Notes under the pieces: generated by a model
Told to the model about the DNA's origin: nothing
Databases searched by the model: none
What the model saw: the letters and a program-made list of their open reading frames with translations, nothing else
Position numbers and translations under genes: made by a program
In this document: positions 33,201 to 43,382 of the stretch, piece after piece
How positions within the stretch are numbered: position 1 is the first letter of the stretch
Layout of the letters: the number at the start of each line of letters is the position of its first letter
Assembly: GCF_019218755.1 (NCBI RefSeq)
Contig: NZ_JAHUWZ010000003.1
Span: forward strand, 372,001-436,000
Reading direction: 5' to 3'
DNA from: Acidovorax sp. sif1233
Lineage (GTDB): Bacteria; Pseudomonadota; Gammaproteobacteria; Burkholderiales; Burkholderiaceae_C
Length of the DNA stretch: 64,000 bases

Positions 33201-36200
33201 GTGACCCACACCGACGAGGCGGCCACGCTGGTGTTGCCGTCGCGGTCGGTGGCCGTGACCACCAGTTCCACCTCGCCGGGCTCATCCAGCCTGGACTCGC
33301 ACAGCAGCAGGCCGCGCGCGTCGCTCTTGCCGCTGCACAGCGTGCCCAGGTCTTTCGTTTCGGTCTGGTTGTCATAGCTGTAGAAGCCGCCCACCATGCG
33401 CTTGCGCGTGGTGGTCGTGATGCGCGCGATGGCCTGCACCTGCAGCGAGGTGTCGGCGGCGGGCTTGCCGTCGTGCTGCAGCGCCAGGGCCTGGTAGCGG
33501 ATCTTCTGGCGGGCCGAGACCCAGCCCTCGGTCTTCACGCCCGCCACCACGCCGGCGGGCCACAGCGTGTGCGTGCCGCGCAGGGTCTGCACCTCGCCGT
33601 TGGGGTCGGCATACGTGGCCTCCATCAGCAATTCCTGTGGTTCGCGCGCCTGGGGCACGTTGTCGATGGTCAGCTTGCCCGCCCCGTCCTTGTTCAGCGT
33701 GAGCGGCAGCTTGTCAGCGATCACGCGCGCGTCCTGGCTGGCGGCGGGCTCCTCGTCGTCGCCACCCGCGCTGGAGGCCTGCGCGCGCTTGCGCGGAGGG
33801 TTGAAGCTGAAGGCCTCGTAGTCGGCGTACTGCAGGCTCTTGCCGCGCACCAGGGCGGACACCCGCACCGGCAGATGGGCCGCGCCGCCGCCCGCCACGT
33901 AATTGACCTGCACGTCGGTGGGCACCGAGCGCACGCGCACCAGCGCCTTCTTGTCGGCCGGCGCAATGCGCCCTTCGAGCACCGGCAGGCGGAATTCCTC
34001 CACGCGGAACTCGCCCGAGCTGAAGCTGCGCTCATTGTCGGAATCGCTGCGCAGCTCCACCTGGTACACGCCGAGCTTGGCGGCGGGCGGCACGGCGAAG
34101 CTGCTCTGCGCGCTCAGCCCCCCGGTGGCGGTCGCGCGCCATGCGAGGCTCTGGGTGAATTGCTGGCCGCTGCCCACATGGGTGATGACCAGGGTCTCGG
34201 GCCGCTGCGCGGGCAGCGCGAACCCCTGGCGGGTTTCAGAGCGCAGCACGTGCTTCATCGACACGGTTTCGCCCGCCCGGAACAGGGTGCGGTCGAAGAT
34301 GGTGTGGGCCCGCTCGCTGGGGCGCGGGTCGCTGTTCGTGGGCACGTTGAAGCGCCAGGGCTCGATGCCGCGCTGCCAGTCGCTCCAGGTGAAGGCCATG
34401 TCCTCCACGCCGTCGTCGCCCTTGTGGCGCGCACTCACGAAATAGGCCTGGCCGCCATCGCCGCCGTGGTAGGCATCGCCGCAGCGCGGCGGTTCGGACG
34501 ACAGGCCCTCGATGTTCGCGACCCCCTGGTCGTTGGTGATGGCCTGCGCCAGCTCGTTGCCCTTGCAGTCGGACACACGCACCGTGGCGCCCTGCACCGG
34601 CTGGCCCTTGTCGAGCGTGGTCACCCAGGCCAGTGCGTTCTCGCGGCCCAGCTTGAAATGCACGCCCAGGTTGGTGACCAGGGCCGAGGTGCGCACATAC
34701 ATCGTGCGGGCATCGCCATGGCGTTCGTCGAGCAGCGAGGCGCCCAGCTTCTGCGAGGCGATCTCCACCACGTGGAACCCAGGCGTGAGGGGAATGCCCA
34801 CCACCTCGAACGGGCGCGGGTCGTTGCCGGAAGGCCTGGGCAGGTCCAGCGTCTTCACCCCGCCCTTGCCCGCCAGCAGCGACAGCATGCGCGACTGCAC
34901 GTACTCCTTTTCCTCGTCCAGCGCCTTGGGCAGCGGGCCGCTCACGTCCTGCCGCGCCTGCTTGCGGTTCACCACGTAGTTGTCATAGCGCTGCACCTTG
35001 CGGAACCACGCGATGATGTCCGCATCGGTGCGGGGCTTGAGCGTGCTCACCTTGCCTGCCGGCGCCTCGGCGCCCGGCTGCAGCCCCTGCACGCGCAGCG
35101 CCGCCTCGACATTGCGCAGCGTCACCGGCAGCAGGGCGGGGGGCTTGTCGGAGCGCGGCCCCTCGGCAAAACGCTCCACGATGCCGAACGGCGCCGCCGC
35201 GAACTTGGCCAGCGGCGGCATGCCGCCCGTGGCCACCTTCAGCGGAAAGCTGTCGGCATTGCGCAGCGGACGGCCCGAGGCGTCCTTGAGGTCCTTGGGC
35301 AGCTCCAGCGTGAACGCCGTGTTCTCGGCCAGGGGCGCGGCGAACTGCACGCTGTTCACCAGCGCATCGCCCGCCTGGCCGTCGCCCGCGCCTTCCATCC
35401 GGGGCTGGAGCGTCTCCTTGGCCGATTTGAGGCGGATGGCCGCTGCAAGCTTGCGCGGCACGGGGGCATTGAAGGACAGCTGCAGCGGACGGATGGGCAG
35501 GCAGGCCGCCTGCGCGTTCTCCCGCTCACAGCTGAATTCGGCCGAGAAGGGCTCGCGCACCTTGAAGTCAAAGCGTTTTTCCACCGCGTTGGCCACCCCG
35601 CTGGGCGTGGCGACGCCCTTGCCGAACACGACCTGCATGCGCGAACCGGACGTGAACCGCCGGTTGCAGGCCAGCGCGGCGTACTGCAGGGGCTCCTGCG
35701 CGGCGCTTTTCTCCAGGCCCAGCGCCTTCAGGATCTCGGCCCGCTGCGCGCCCTCGATCAACCGGACCGGGATGCGCTCGCCCACGCCTTCGGCCGTGCA
35801 CCACACATTGCCCTGCACGCTGGCGGTGGTGGCGGGGCCATTGAGCTGCAGCACGAAGAACTGCTCTTCGTCGATCTCCTGGTAGGGGTTCGGGCGAATG
35901 GCCTGCACGAATGGCCCTCCGCTATTGAATTGATAGCTTTTCGCGCCCGTCAATTCAGCGCCAGCGGCCGATTTGAACCCTGCCCTGACGGTGGCGGTGC
36001 AGCGCACCCCCGGCGGCAGGTCGCGCTCGAAGTCGAACACCCACTCGCGCTCTCCCGTCCAGCGGCCCGTGCCCTTGGTGGCCCCGGCATCGCTGCAACT
36101 CAGGGCCAGCGGCGCGGGCGCCTTGGGGTCGCCAAAGTTGACGGCAGCGGCATCGAACTTGGCCACCACCTGCCGCACCCGGGCCACTTCGCCCTGCGGC

Positions 36201-36283
36201 GAAAAGCTGGTGATCTGCAGGGCCTGCGCCCCCCAGGCCGCCAGCGACAGGCTGGTGGCCAGCATCCATTTCTTTGCGTTCAC
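30293..36283 (-). CDS. Bacterial alpha-2-macroglobulin with thioester site
   Basis: 1996 residues. After a signal peptide (cleaved near AQALQ, about residue 23) come MG-type beta-sandwich domains, a bait-like region and a C-terminal thioester domain with CLEQ at 1500-1503. In this family the Cys-Gln thioester traps attacking proteases in the periplasm. The GTG at 36283 is preceded by GGAGG at eight bases and fits the signal peptide; a TTG or ATG farther up does not. No lipobox cysteine is seen, unlike lipoprotein members such as E. coli YfhM. It heads the operon with the small membrane protein and pbpC, fitting a role in guarding the cell envelope after wall damage. Codons 115-121 carry an AT-rich repeat-like segment. 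Confidence 0.92.
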   Translation of the reverse strand: MNAKKWMLATSLSLAAWGAQALQITSFSPQGEVARVRQVVAKFDAAAVNFGDPKAPAPLALSCSDAGATKGTGRWTGEREWVFDFERDLPPGVRCTATVRAGFKSAAGAELTGAKSYQFNSGGPFVQAIRPNPYQEIDEEQFFVLQLNGPATTASVQGNVWCTAEGVGERIPVRLIEGAQRAEILKALGLEKSAAQEPLQYAALACNRRFTSGSRMQVVFGKGVATPSGVANAVEKRFDFKVREPFSAEFSCERENAQAACLPIRPLQLSFNAPVPRKLAAAIRLKSAKETLQPRMEGAGDGQAGDALVNSVQFAAPLAENTAFTLELPKDLKDASGRPLRNADSFPLKVATGGMPPLAKFAAAPFGIVERFAEGPRSDKPPALLPVTLRNVEAALRVQGLQPGAEAPAGKVSTLKPRTDADIIAWFRKVQRYDNYVVNRKQARQDVSGPLPKALDEEKEYVQSRMLSLLAGKGGVKTLDLPRPSGNDPRPFEVVGIPLTPGFHVVEIASQKLGASLLDERHGDARTMYVRTSALVTNLGVHFKLGRENALAWVTTLDKGQPVQGATVRVSDCKGNELAQAITNDQGVANIEGLSSEPPRCGDAYHGGDGGQAYFVSARHKGDDGVEDMAFTWSDWQRGIEPWRFNVPTNSDPRPSERAHTIFDRTLFRAGETVSMKHVLRSETRQGFALPAQRPETLVITHVGSGQQFTQSLAWRATATGGLSAQSSFAVPPAAKLGVYQVELRSDSDNERSFSSGEFRVEEFRLPVLEGRIAPADKKALVRVRSVPTDVQVNYVAGGGAAHLPVRVSALVRGKSLQYADYEAFSFNPPRKRAQASSAGGDDEEPAASQDARVIADKLPLTLNKDGAGKLTIDNVPQAREPQELLMEATYADPNGEVQTLRGTHTLWPAGVVAGVKTEGWVSARQKIRYQALALQHDGKPAADTSLQVQAIARITTTTRKRMVGGFYSYDNQTETKDLGTLCSGKSDARGLLLCESRLDEPGEVELVVTATDRDGNTSVAASSVWVTRQGELWFGGEDHDRIDLLPEKKSYQPGETAKFQVRMPFRFATALVAVEREGVIDTQVVQLNGQDPTVSLKVQPDWGPNVYVSVLALRGRLREVPWYSFFTWGFKAPREWWTSFWYEGKEYQAPTALVDLSKPAFRLGLAEIRVGTQAHQISVKVAADKESYAVRGKAQVTITATLPGGKPAANAEVAVAAVDQALLELMPNTSWNLLEAMLQRRSWGVETSTAQMEIIGRRHYGKKAVPAGGGGGRAQTRELLDTLLLWEPALQLDANGQAKVTVPLNDALTTFKIVAVADASTGLFGTGSTSIRATQDLQIISGLPPLVREDDQFRAQITLRNTTKAAMKVEVAPRATLLELKPQTVDIPAGESREVAWNVTAPAQLAQTRSESILWEIEAKDTVSGARDALKARQRIIPAVPLTVQQATLVQVDGSFSLDVNPPADALPGRGGLKMSLQPKLAEGLPGVRDWWARYPFACLEQKTSKAVGLRDGALWQTVVAQLPTYLDSDGLANYFPPRDGDANRGSDTLTAYVLAATHEAASLNPAFALPDEARAPMERGLIAFVEGRIQRSFWSPRKDLDMRKVAALEALSRYGKAQGRMVGSITIAPNQWPTHTVIDWVNVLKRVADVPERDKRLAEALQILRSRLSFQGTKLNFSTEQDDYWWWLMQNGDVNTARLMLAVMDDPAWKDDMGRLANGFISRQQAGAWHTTTANLWGGLALEKFSARFEATPVSGTTRAAMGTHNAAVDWSKVERVKTTDLTGAAHQATWFGAPASPGNLKNNGMFLPWGKAGGKEPLAVTHQGPGKPWLTLQSVAAIQLKAPFAAGYSITKTVTPVEQANKALPPGQYTRGDVLRVTLEVNASADMTWVAITDPVPGGATILGSGLGRDSAIATQGEKAKSGAGWPAFEERSFEAFRSYYEYLPKGTVKMEYTVRLNNVGDFALPPSRVEAMYAPEMFGELPNARVKVEAAR
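35921..35941. repeat. Repeat-like segment inside the alpha-2-macroglobulin gene
   Basis: The minus strand reads AGCTATCAATTCAATAGC, which differs at one base from 46890-46907 in an intergenic copy of the repeat. Here it encodes Ser-Tyr-Gln-Phe-Asn-Ser in the codons AGC, TAT, CAA, TTC, AAT, AGC, which are unusually AT-rich for this gene. Confidence 0.55.
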
Positions 36284-36358
36284 GCTGTCCCCTCCGAAGG
36301 AACCGGCAAGCGTAACAAAACGGCACTGCACCCGGCGCGGCGTTGCAAGCGCTTACGT

Positions 36359-36378
36359 ATCCGGCCAGCCGGCCGGAT
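36359..36378. promoter_or_regulatory. Palindrome between the alpha-2-macroglobulin and catalase genes
   Basis: ATCCGGCC-AGCC-GGCCGGAT has perfect eight-base arms. It lies in the 204-base gap between two divergent genes and may be an operator or simply a stable hairpin. The rest of the gap shows no other feature I can support. Confidence 0.4.
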
Positions 36379-36487
36379 CACCGCCCGCCGACGACGGCCC
36401 GATACGGTGGCGTCCTACCCCGCGGCGGCGTGTGGCCCTCAAAGATGGGGGTTTGTTTCCCTTCCTTCCCACCGTTCAGGAGCGCCC

Positions 36488-38605
36488 ATGGCACGAACCC
36501 CCACCACCCGCGGCGCGGCAAAGAAGACGCTGCCCGCTGCTCCCTCCTCCACCCAGGCCGACACCTACCGCGGCAACGCGGGCGAGTTGCAGCAGCAAGC
36601 TGGCGGCAAGCACCCCGTGCTCACCACGCAGCTGGGCATTCCCGTGGCGGACAACCAGAACTCCCTACGTTCGTCGCCACGCGGCCCCACGCTGCTCGAG
36701 GATTTCATCCTGCGCGAGAAGATCACCCACTTCGACCACGAGCGCATTCCCGAGCGCATCGTGCACGCGCGCGGCTCGGCGGCCCACGGTTTCTTCGAGC
36801 TCACCCATTCCCTCAAGCAGTACACCACCGCCCGTGTGCTCACGGAGGTGGGCGTTCAGACACCCGTGTTCACGCGCTTTTCCACCGTGGCGGGCGGCGC
36901 CGGTTCGGTGGACACGCCGCGCGATGTGCGCGGCTTCGCCGTCAAGTTCTATACCCCCGAGGGCAACTGGGACCTGGTGGGCAACAACATCCCCGTGTTC
37001 TTCATCCAGGACGCGATGAAGTTTCCCGACCTCGTGCACGCCGTCAAGATGGAGCCCGACCGTGCGTTTCCCCAGGCGGCCAGCGCGCACGACACCTTCT
37101 GGGATTTCATCTCGCTGATGCCCGAGTCGCTGCACATGATCATGTGGGCGATGAGCGACCGCACCATCCCGCGCAGCCTGCGCATGATGGAAGGCTTCGG
37201 CGTGCACAGCTTCCGCCTGATCAACGCCGCGGGCGACAGCACCTTCGTGAAATTCCACTGGCGCCCCAAGCTGGGCATCCAGTCCACGGTGTGGGACGAG
37301 GCCGTGAAGCTGCAGGCGGCGGACAACGACTTCCACCGGCGCGACCTGTTCGAGGCCATCGAGGCGGGCGATTTCCCGGAATGGGAGCTGTCCGTGCAGC
37401 TCTTCACCGAAGAGGATGCGGAGCGCTTTCCGTTCGACCACCTGGACCCCACCAAGCTCGTTCCCGAGGAACTGGTGCCGCTGCAGCCCGTGGGCCGCAT
37501 GGTGCTCAACCGCTGGCCCGACAACTTCTTCGCGGAGACCGAGCAGGTGGCCTATTGCCCCGCCAATGTGCCGCCAGGCATCGACTTCAGCAACGACCCG
37601 CTGCTGCAGGGCCGCCTGTTCTCGTACCTGGACACGCAGCTGTCGCGCCTGGGCGGGCCCAACTTCGCGCAGATTCCCATCAATGCGCCCAAGTGCCCCT
37701 TTCACAACATGCAGCGCGACGGCCACATGCAGATGCAGGTGCCCAAGGGCCGCGTGAACTATGAGCCCAGCAGCCTGCAGGCCGATACGCCGCGCGCCTC
37801 GCAGGCGCTGGGAATGCGGCATTTCGCGCAAGGGGACGACGGCGCCAAGGGGCGCATCCGCGCCGAGAGCTTCGCCGACCACTACAGCCAGGCGCGCATG
37901 TTCTTTCGCAGCCAGAGCCCGCTGGAGCAGGCGCACATGGCGTCCGCGCTGGTGTTCGAATTGTCCAAGGTGGGCACGCCGCATGTGCGCGAGGCCGTGG
38001 TGGGCCACCTGCAGCATGTGGACCCCGAGCTGGCCCGGCGCGTGGCCGACGGGCTGGGCCTGCAGGCCCTGCCCCCCGCACCGCCGGTGGCCGATCCGGT
38101 GCAGGACCTGCCGCCCTCTCCCGCGCTGCGCATCATCGACCGCATGAAGCCCACGCTGCAGGGCCGCTGCATCGGCATCCTGGTGGCCGACGGCTCCAAC
38201 GGCAACACGGTGGCCAACCTGCGCAAGGCGGCGGAGAAGGCCGGCGCCACCGTCAAGATCGTGGCGCCCAAGGTGGGCGGTGCCCGGCTCAGGGACGGCA
38301 CCCAGCTGCCCGCCGACGGGCAGCTGCAAGGCACGCCCTCGGTGGTGTTCGACGCCGTGGCCTCGGTGCTGTCGCCCGAGATGGGCGCGCAGCTGGCCCA
38401 GGAGGCCGCCGCCGTGGACTGGTTCCGCGACGCGTTCGGGCACCTCAAGGCCATCGCGGCCTGCAAGGGCACCCAGGCCATCCTGCAGGCCGGGGGCATC
38501 GAGCCCGATGCGGGCGTGGTGGACCCGGCCGACGTGCAGGGCTTCCTGGCTGCCGCGCAGACCCGCCAATGGGAGCGCGAACCCAGGGTCCGCACCCTCG
38601 CATGA
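36488..38605 (+). CDS. katE: Large-subunit (HPII-type) haem catalase
   Basis: 705 residues. The core domain holds the active histidine in [12 protein letters not shown], the asparagine in [12 protein letters not shown] and the haem-ligand tyrosine in [17 protein letters not shown]-terminal flavodoxin-like domain (about residues 555-705, with [12 protein letters not shown]) marks it as a clade 2 large-subunit catalase. It splits hydrogen peroxide in the cytoplasm. The ATG at 36488 follows AGGAG. A ferritin-like gene follows after 54 bases, a pairing that would combine peroxide removal with iron or manganese handling. Confidence 0.96.
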   Translation: MARTPTTRGAAKKTLPAAPSSTQADTYRGNAGELQQQAGGKHPVLTTQLGIPVADNQNSLRSSPRGPTLLEDFILREKITHFDHERIPERIVHARGSAAHGFFELTHSLKQYTTARVLTEVGVQTPVFTRFSTVAGGAGSVDTPRDVRGFAVKFYTPEGNWDLVGNNIPVFFIQDAMKFPDLVHAVKMEPDRAFPQAASAHDTFWDFISLMPESLHMIMWAMSDRTIPRSLRMMEGFGVHSFRLINAAGDSTFVKFHWRPKLGIQSTVWDEAVKLQAADNDFHRRDLFEAIEAGDFPEWELSVQLFTEEDAERFPFDHLDPTKLVPEELVPLQPVGRMVLNRWPDNFFAETEQVAYCPANVPPGIDFSNDPLLQGRLFSYLDTQLSRLGGPNFAQIPINAPKCPFHNMQRDGHMQMQVPKGRVNYEPSSLQADTPRASQALGMRHFAQGDDGAKGRIRAESFADHYSQARMFFRSQSPLEQAHMASALVFELSKVGTPHVREAVVGHLQHVDPELARRVADGLGLQALPPAPPVADPVQDLPPSPALRIIDRMKPTLQGRCIGILVADGSNGNTVANLRKAAEKAGATVKIVAPKVGGARLRDGTQLPADGQLQGTPSVVFDAVASVLSPEMGAQLAQEAAAVDWFRDAFGHLKAIAACKGTQAILQAGGIEPDAGVVDPADVQGFLAAAQTRQWEREPRVRTLA

Positions 38606-38659
38606 ACGAACACCCCCTGCGCACACCCCATTGCCAACCCAACCACCGAAGGAGAAACC

Positions 38660-39268
38660 ATGCCCAAAGCCCACTATGACAGCCACCAGCTTGATGATCT
38701 CGTGCTCCAGATGATGGAGACCGAACTCGGCGGCGAGCAGGTGTACCGCACCGCGCTCACCTGCGCCGTGAACCCGGATCTCAAGAAGGAATGGCAGACC
38801 TATCTGGAAGAAACCCTGACCCACCAGGAGGTGGTGCGCAGCCTGTGCGACGCCCTGGGCCTGGACCCGGCCGCGCAGTCACCCAGCCGGGCGGTGGTCA
38901 AGCACATCGGCGAATCCCTGGTCAAGGCCATGCTGCTGGCGAAACAGGGGGGCGACCCCGCCGCCGCCCAGCTGGTGGCCTGCGAATGCGTGGTGCACGC
39001 CGAGACCAAGGACCACGCCAACTGGGAACTGCTGGGCAAGGTGGCCGAGGTGGCCACGGGGGACGTGGGCCAGACGCTGAAAGCGGCCCACAAGGCCGTG
39101 GAAAAGGACGAGGACCACCACCTCTACCACACCAAGGGCTGGTGCCGCGAACTGGCCATTGAGGCGCTGGGCATGCCCGCCGTGCTGCCGCCGCCCGAAG
39201 AGGTCAAGAAGGTGGAAACCGCCATCGGCGCATCGCGCGCCGAGCAGCAGCGCGAGGCCATGCTGTAG
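38660..39268 (+). CDS. Ferritin-like four-helix protein next to the catalase
   Basis: 202 residues, nearly all helical, with carboxylate and histidine residues spaced as in di-metal four-helix proteins: ETELGGEQ, EETLTHQE, CECVVHAETKDH and EKDEDHHLYH. The ATG at 38660 follows AAGGAGAA. It could store iron, act as a mini-ferritin or be a non-haem peroxidase; the sequence does not settle this. Co-transcription with katE suggests a role in oxidative stress. Confidence 0.75.
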   Translation: MPKAHYDSHQLDDLVLQMMETELGGEQVYRTALTCAVNPDLKKEWQTYLEETLTHQEVVRSLCDALGLDPAAQSPSRAVVKHIGESLVKAMLLAKQGGDPAAAQLVACECVVHAETKDHANWELLGKVAEVATGDVGQTLKAAHKAVEKDEDHHLYHTKGWCRELAIEALGMPAVLPPPEEVKKVETAIGASRAEQQREAML

Positions 39269-39322
39269 CCGGACAAGCCGCGGGGGGCACCGCCGGGCGC
39301 TTCATTCCATTGCTACAAAAAC

Positions 39323-39363
39323 AATAGCCGCCAGCGCTTGATTGACAAGCGCTGGCGGCTATT
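39323..39363. terminator. Perfect 18-base-pair hairpin between convergent genes
   Basis: AATAGCCGCCAGCGCTTG (39323-39340) and its exact complement at 39346-39363 enclose a five-base loop, with TTTC after the plus-strand arm. It lies 55 bases after the ferritin-like gene and 45 bases from the end of the Bug receptor gene, so it should stop transcription from both sides. The AGCGCTTG/CAAGCGCT core links it to the repeat family at 13425 and 25028. Confidence 0.8.
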
Positions 39364-39407
39364 TCATTGCCCAGCCGCGCTGGCGCCACGGCCCTTCGGA
39401 ACCCCCA

Positions 39408-40400
39408 CTACTGGGCCACGAACCCGCTCGTCTTGATGATGCGGGTCCAGGCGTCGGTGTAGGAAGCCTGGCGGGCGGCCAGCTGCTGGGGCGACATGTG
39501 GCCCACGGTGAGCCCCATGGCGGTGAGGTGGTCACGCACGTCGGGCATGGCCACGACCTTGGCCAGCGCGGCCGAGAAGTCGGTGATGAACTTCTGCGGC
39601 GTGCCGGTGGGTGCGTAGATGCCGTAGTACGGCAGGTCCTCGAAGCCCTTGAGGCCCATCTCGTCGAACGTGGGCACGTCGGGCATGGCCGCCTGGCGCC
39701 TGGTGCCCAGCACGCCCACCACGCGCACCTTGCCGGCCTTGTGGTTCTCCATGAAGTCCTGCACCGAGGCCACGCCCGCGCTGATCTGGTTGCCCAGCAT
39801 GTCGGCCATCATGGGCGCACTGCCCCGGTAGGGGGCCGAGACCAGGTCCAGCTGGTACTTCTGGCCCAGCAGCTTGACCAGGAACTCGGGCGTGGAGGCG
39901 GGTGCCGGAATGCCGACCGCGCCCTTGCCGTGGCCACTGGCCTTCACCCAGGCCACGTACTCGGGGAACGACTTCGCCGGCGTGCCGCCCGAGACGGCGA
40001 ACGCGTTCACGAAGGTGGCGAAGCCACCCACGGGCACGAAGTCGCGCACCGGATCAAAGCCCGGGTTCTTCACCACCTGCGGCAGGATGGAGATGGTGTG
40101 GTCGTGCGTGAGGAACAGCGTGGTGCCGTCCGGCGCCGAGGCCTTGAGCGCCTGCGCGGCGATCTGGCCGCCCGCACCGGGGCGGTTTTCCACCACCACG
40201 GGCTGGCCCAATTCGTCCTTGAGCTTCTCGGCGAGCGTGCGCGCGATCGCATCGGTGCCGCCGCCGGGCGGGAAACCCACCAGCAGGCGGATGGGCTTGG
40301 GTGCCTGGGCAAAGGCCAGCCCCACGGTCAGCGCGGCGCCCACCAGGGCGGTGGTGCGCAAAAGGCGGGACAGCAGGCTGCGGCGGAAAGTGGTCGTCAT
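39408..40400 (-). CDS. Bug/TctC-family periplasmic receptor
   Basis: 330 residues, signal peptide cleaved near AFAQA (about residue 32), then APKPIRLLVGFPPGGGTDA, VENRPGAGGQIAAQAL and PYRGSAPMMADMLGNQI. It lies 204 bases after argH on the same strand with no catabolic gene beside it, so its ligand cannot be guessed. No TctAB genes are in the window. Confidence 0.9.
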   Translation of the reverse strand: MTTTFRRSLLSRLLRTTALVGAALTVGLAFAQAPKPIRLLVGFPPGGGTDAIARTLAEKLKDELGQPVVVENRPGAGGQIAAQALKASAPDGTTLFLTHDHTISILPQVVKNPGFDPVRDFVPVGGFATFVNAFAVSGGTPAKSFPEYVAWVKASGHGKGAVGIPAPASTPEFLVKLLGQKYQLDLVSAPYRGSAPMMADMLGNQISAGVASVQDFMENHKAGKVRVVGVLGTRRQAAMPDVPTFDEMGLKGFEDLPYYGIYAPTGTPQKFITDFSAALAKVVAMPDVRDHLTAMGLTVGHMSPQQLAARQASYTDAWTRIIKTSGFVAQ

Positions 40401-40604
40401 GGCAGAACTCCGGTTTGTTCGAATGTGGTCGCTGGGGTGCGCATCCGCACACCTAGCACGGTTCAGGCCAGCGGTCCCGGCGCACCAGGGGCCGCCCCGC
40501 CGTGGCTGCGGCGCTGCGCTGGCGTGCGCTGGCGGCGTGCCCCTTCCCGAACTGCGCGGCGATTCGAGAGACGGGCAAAGGCGCGCAGCGCCCCGGGGGT
40601 TGTC

Positions 40605-42077
<1,473 letters not shown>

Positions 42078-42128
42078 AGGAGGGCAATAATCCGGAGGTT
42101 CAGACACCCGGACAACCCGGGCGCCGCA

Positions 42129-43382
42129 ATGCAAAACACGCAAATTTTATCGACCCAGCCCCCGCCGCCCGATTCGGCCCTGCCGCGAGGCTCCGCGCGG
42201 GGTGGCCTGGCGCCCGCGCGCCGGGTGCTGGTGTTCGATGCCTGCCAGGTGGGCGTGGTGCTGCGGGCCGTGCTGTTCGTGGAGCTGGTGGTGGGCGTGG
42301 GCGCGATGTTCGGAGCGGGCAACCCCGTGGAATGGCTGGCCACGATGGCGCTGCTGACGGGCGGGGCATTGCCGGCCACGCTGCTGTGGCTCATCACGGC
42401 CTGCAGCCTCAAGACTGTTCTGCAGCGCCTCTCCACCGCGCAGCAGTATGCGGCCGGCGTGCTGCTGGGCGCGCTGGCGGGCGCCTACGCCTGCGGCATG
42501 CTGGCGCTGGTGGCGCAACCTGCGTCACCGCCCTGGCTGGCCAGCGCCGCGACAGGGGCGCTGCTGGCGGCCATGCTGGTGGCGGCGCTGGTGCTGCGCG
42601 CACGGGGCCGCACGCCCGCCGCCACCACGGCGCGGCTGACCGAGCTGCAGTCGCGCATCCGGCCGCACTTCCTGTTCAACACCCTCAACAGCGCCATCGC
42701 GCTGGTGCGCGCGGAACCGGCCAAGGCCGAATCGCTGCTCGAAGACCTGAGCGACCTGTTTCGCCACGCGCTGGTGGAACAGGGGGAATCGGTCACGCTG
42801 GCCGAAGAGATCACCCTGGCGCGCCGCTACCTGGCCATCGAAGAGGTGCGCTTTGGCAAGCGTCTGCAGGTGCAGTGGAACCTGGACCCCCGCACCGACA
42901 GCGCCCGCCTGCCGCCGCTGCTGCTGCAGCCGCTGGTGGAGAACGCCGTCAAGCACGGCGTGGAGCCCAGCGCGCGCGGCGGGCGGCTGCGCGTGCTGAC
43001 CGAGCTGCGCGGCAGCCGCGTGGTCGTGCGCATCACCAACACCCTGCCCCCCAAGGAAGGCAGGAACGGCAACGGCCATGGCGACGACACGGCGCCCCGG
43101 GGCCACGGCATTGCCCTGGCCAACGTCCGCGCGCGGCTGGCGCTGCTGCATGATGTGCAGGGCGAATTCACCGCCGGCGTGCAGGACGGCCTGTACCAGG
43201 TGCGCATCACCCTGCCCGCCACCGACCCCAAGGCGCGCGCCCGGAGCGCGCGCGGCGCGGCGCAAGCCCGAAGGGGCCCCCATGGCGGCCGCGCGCAAAC
43301 ATCCCAGCGCCGCATGGTGGACGGCGAAGACGACCTCAACCACAGCAGCCCCGCTACCGACCATGAACATCCTGATCGTTGA
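42129..43382 (+). CDS. LytS/AlgZ-type membrane sensor histidine kinase
   Basis: 417 residues: about four membrane segments (residues 35-160), a His_kinase domain with the phosphorylation histidine His180 in [12 protein letters not shown], and an ATPase domain with [12 protein letters not shown] and [11 protein letters not shown]. The C-terminal tail after about residue 375 is unusually long, basic and low in complexity. It overlaps the response-regulator gene by 20 bases. The start lacks a clear ribosome site. It should pass phosphate to the LytTR regulator; the signal is unknown. Confidence 0.88.
   Translation: MQNTQILSTQPPPPDSALPRGSARGGLAPARRVLVFDACQVGVVLRAVLFVELVVGVGAMFGAGNPVEWLATMALLTGGALPATLLWLITACSLKTVLQRLSTAQQYAAGVLLGALAGAYACGMLALVAQPASPPWLASAATGALLAAMLVAALVLRARGRTPAATTARLTELQSRIRPHFLFNTLNSAIALVRAEPAKAESLLEDLSDLFRHALVEQGESVTLAEEITLARRYLAIEEVRFGKRLQVQWNLDPRTDSARLPPLLLQPLVENAVKHGVEPSARGGRLRVLTELRGSRVVVRITNTLPPKEGRNGNGHGDDTAPRGHGIALANVRARLALLHDVQGEFTAGVQDGLYQVRITLPATDPKARARSARGAAQARRGPHGGRAQTSQRRMVDGEDDLNHSSPATDHEHPDR

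Noticed and set aside
29381-38605. A plus-strand open frame of about 3070 codons
   Set aside because: It runs antisense through pbpC and the alpha-2-macroglobulin gene, both of which have full domain evidence. Only the part from 36488 is real (the catalase). The length is an effect of high GC at third positions.
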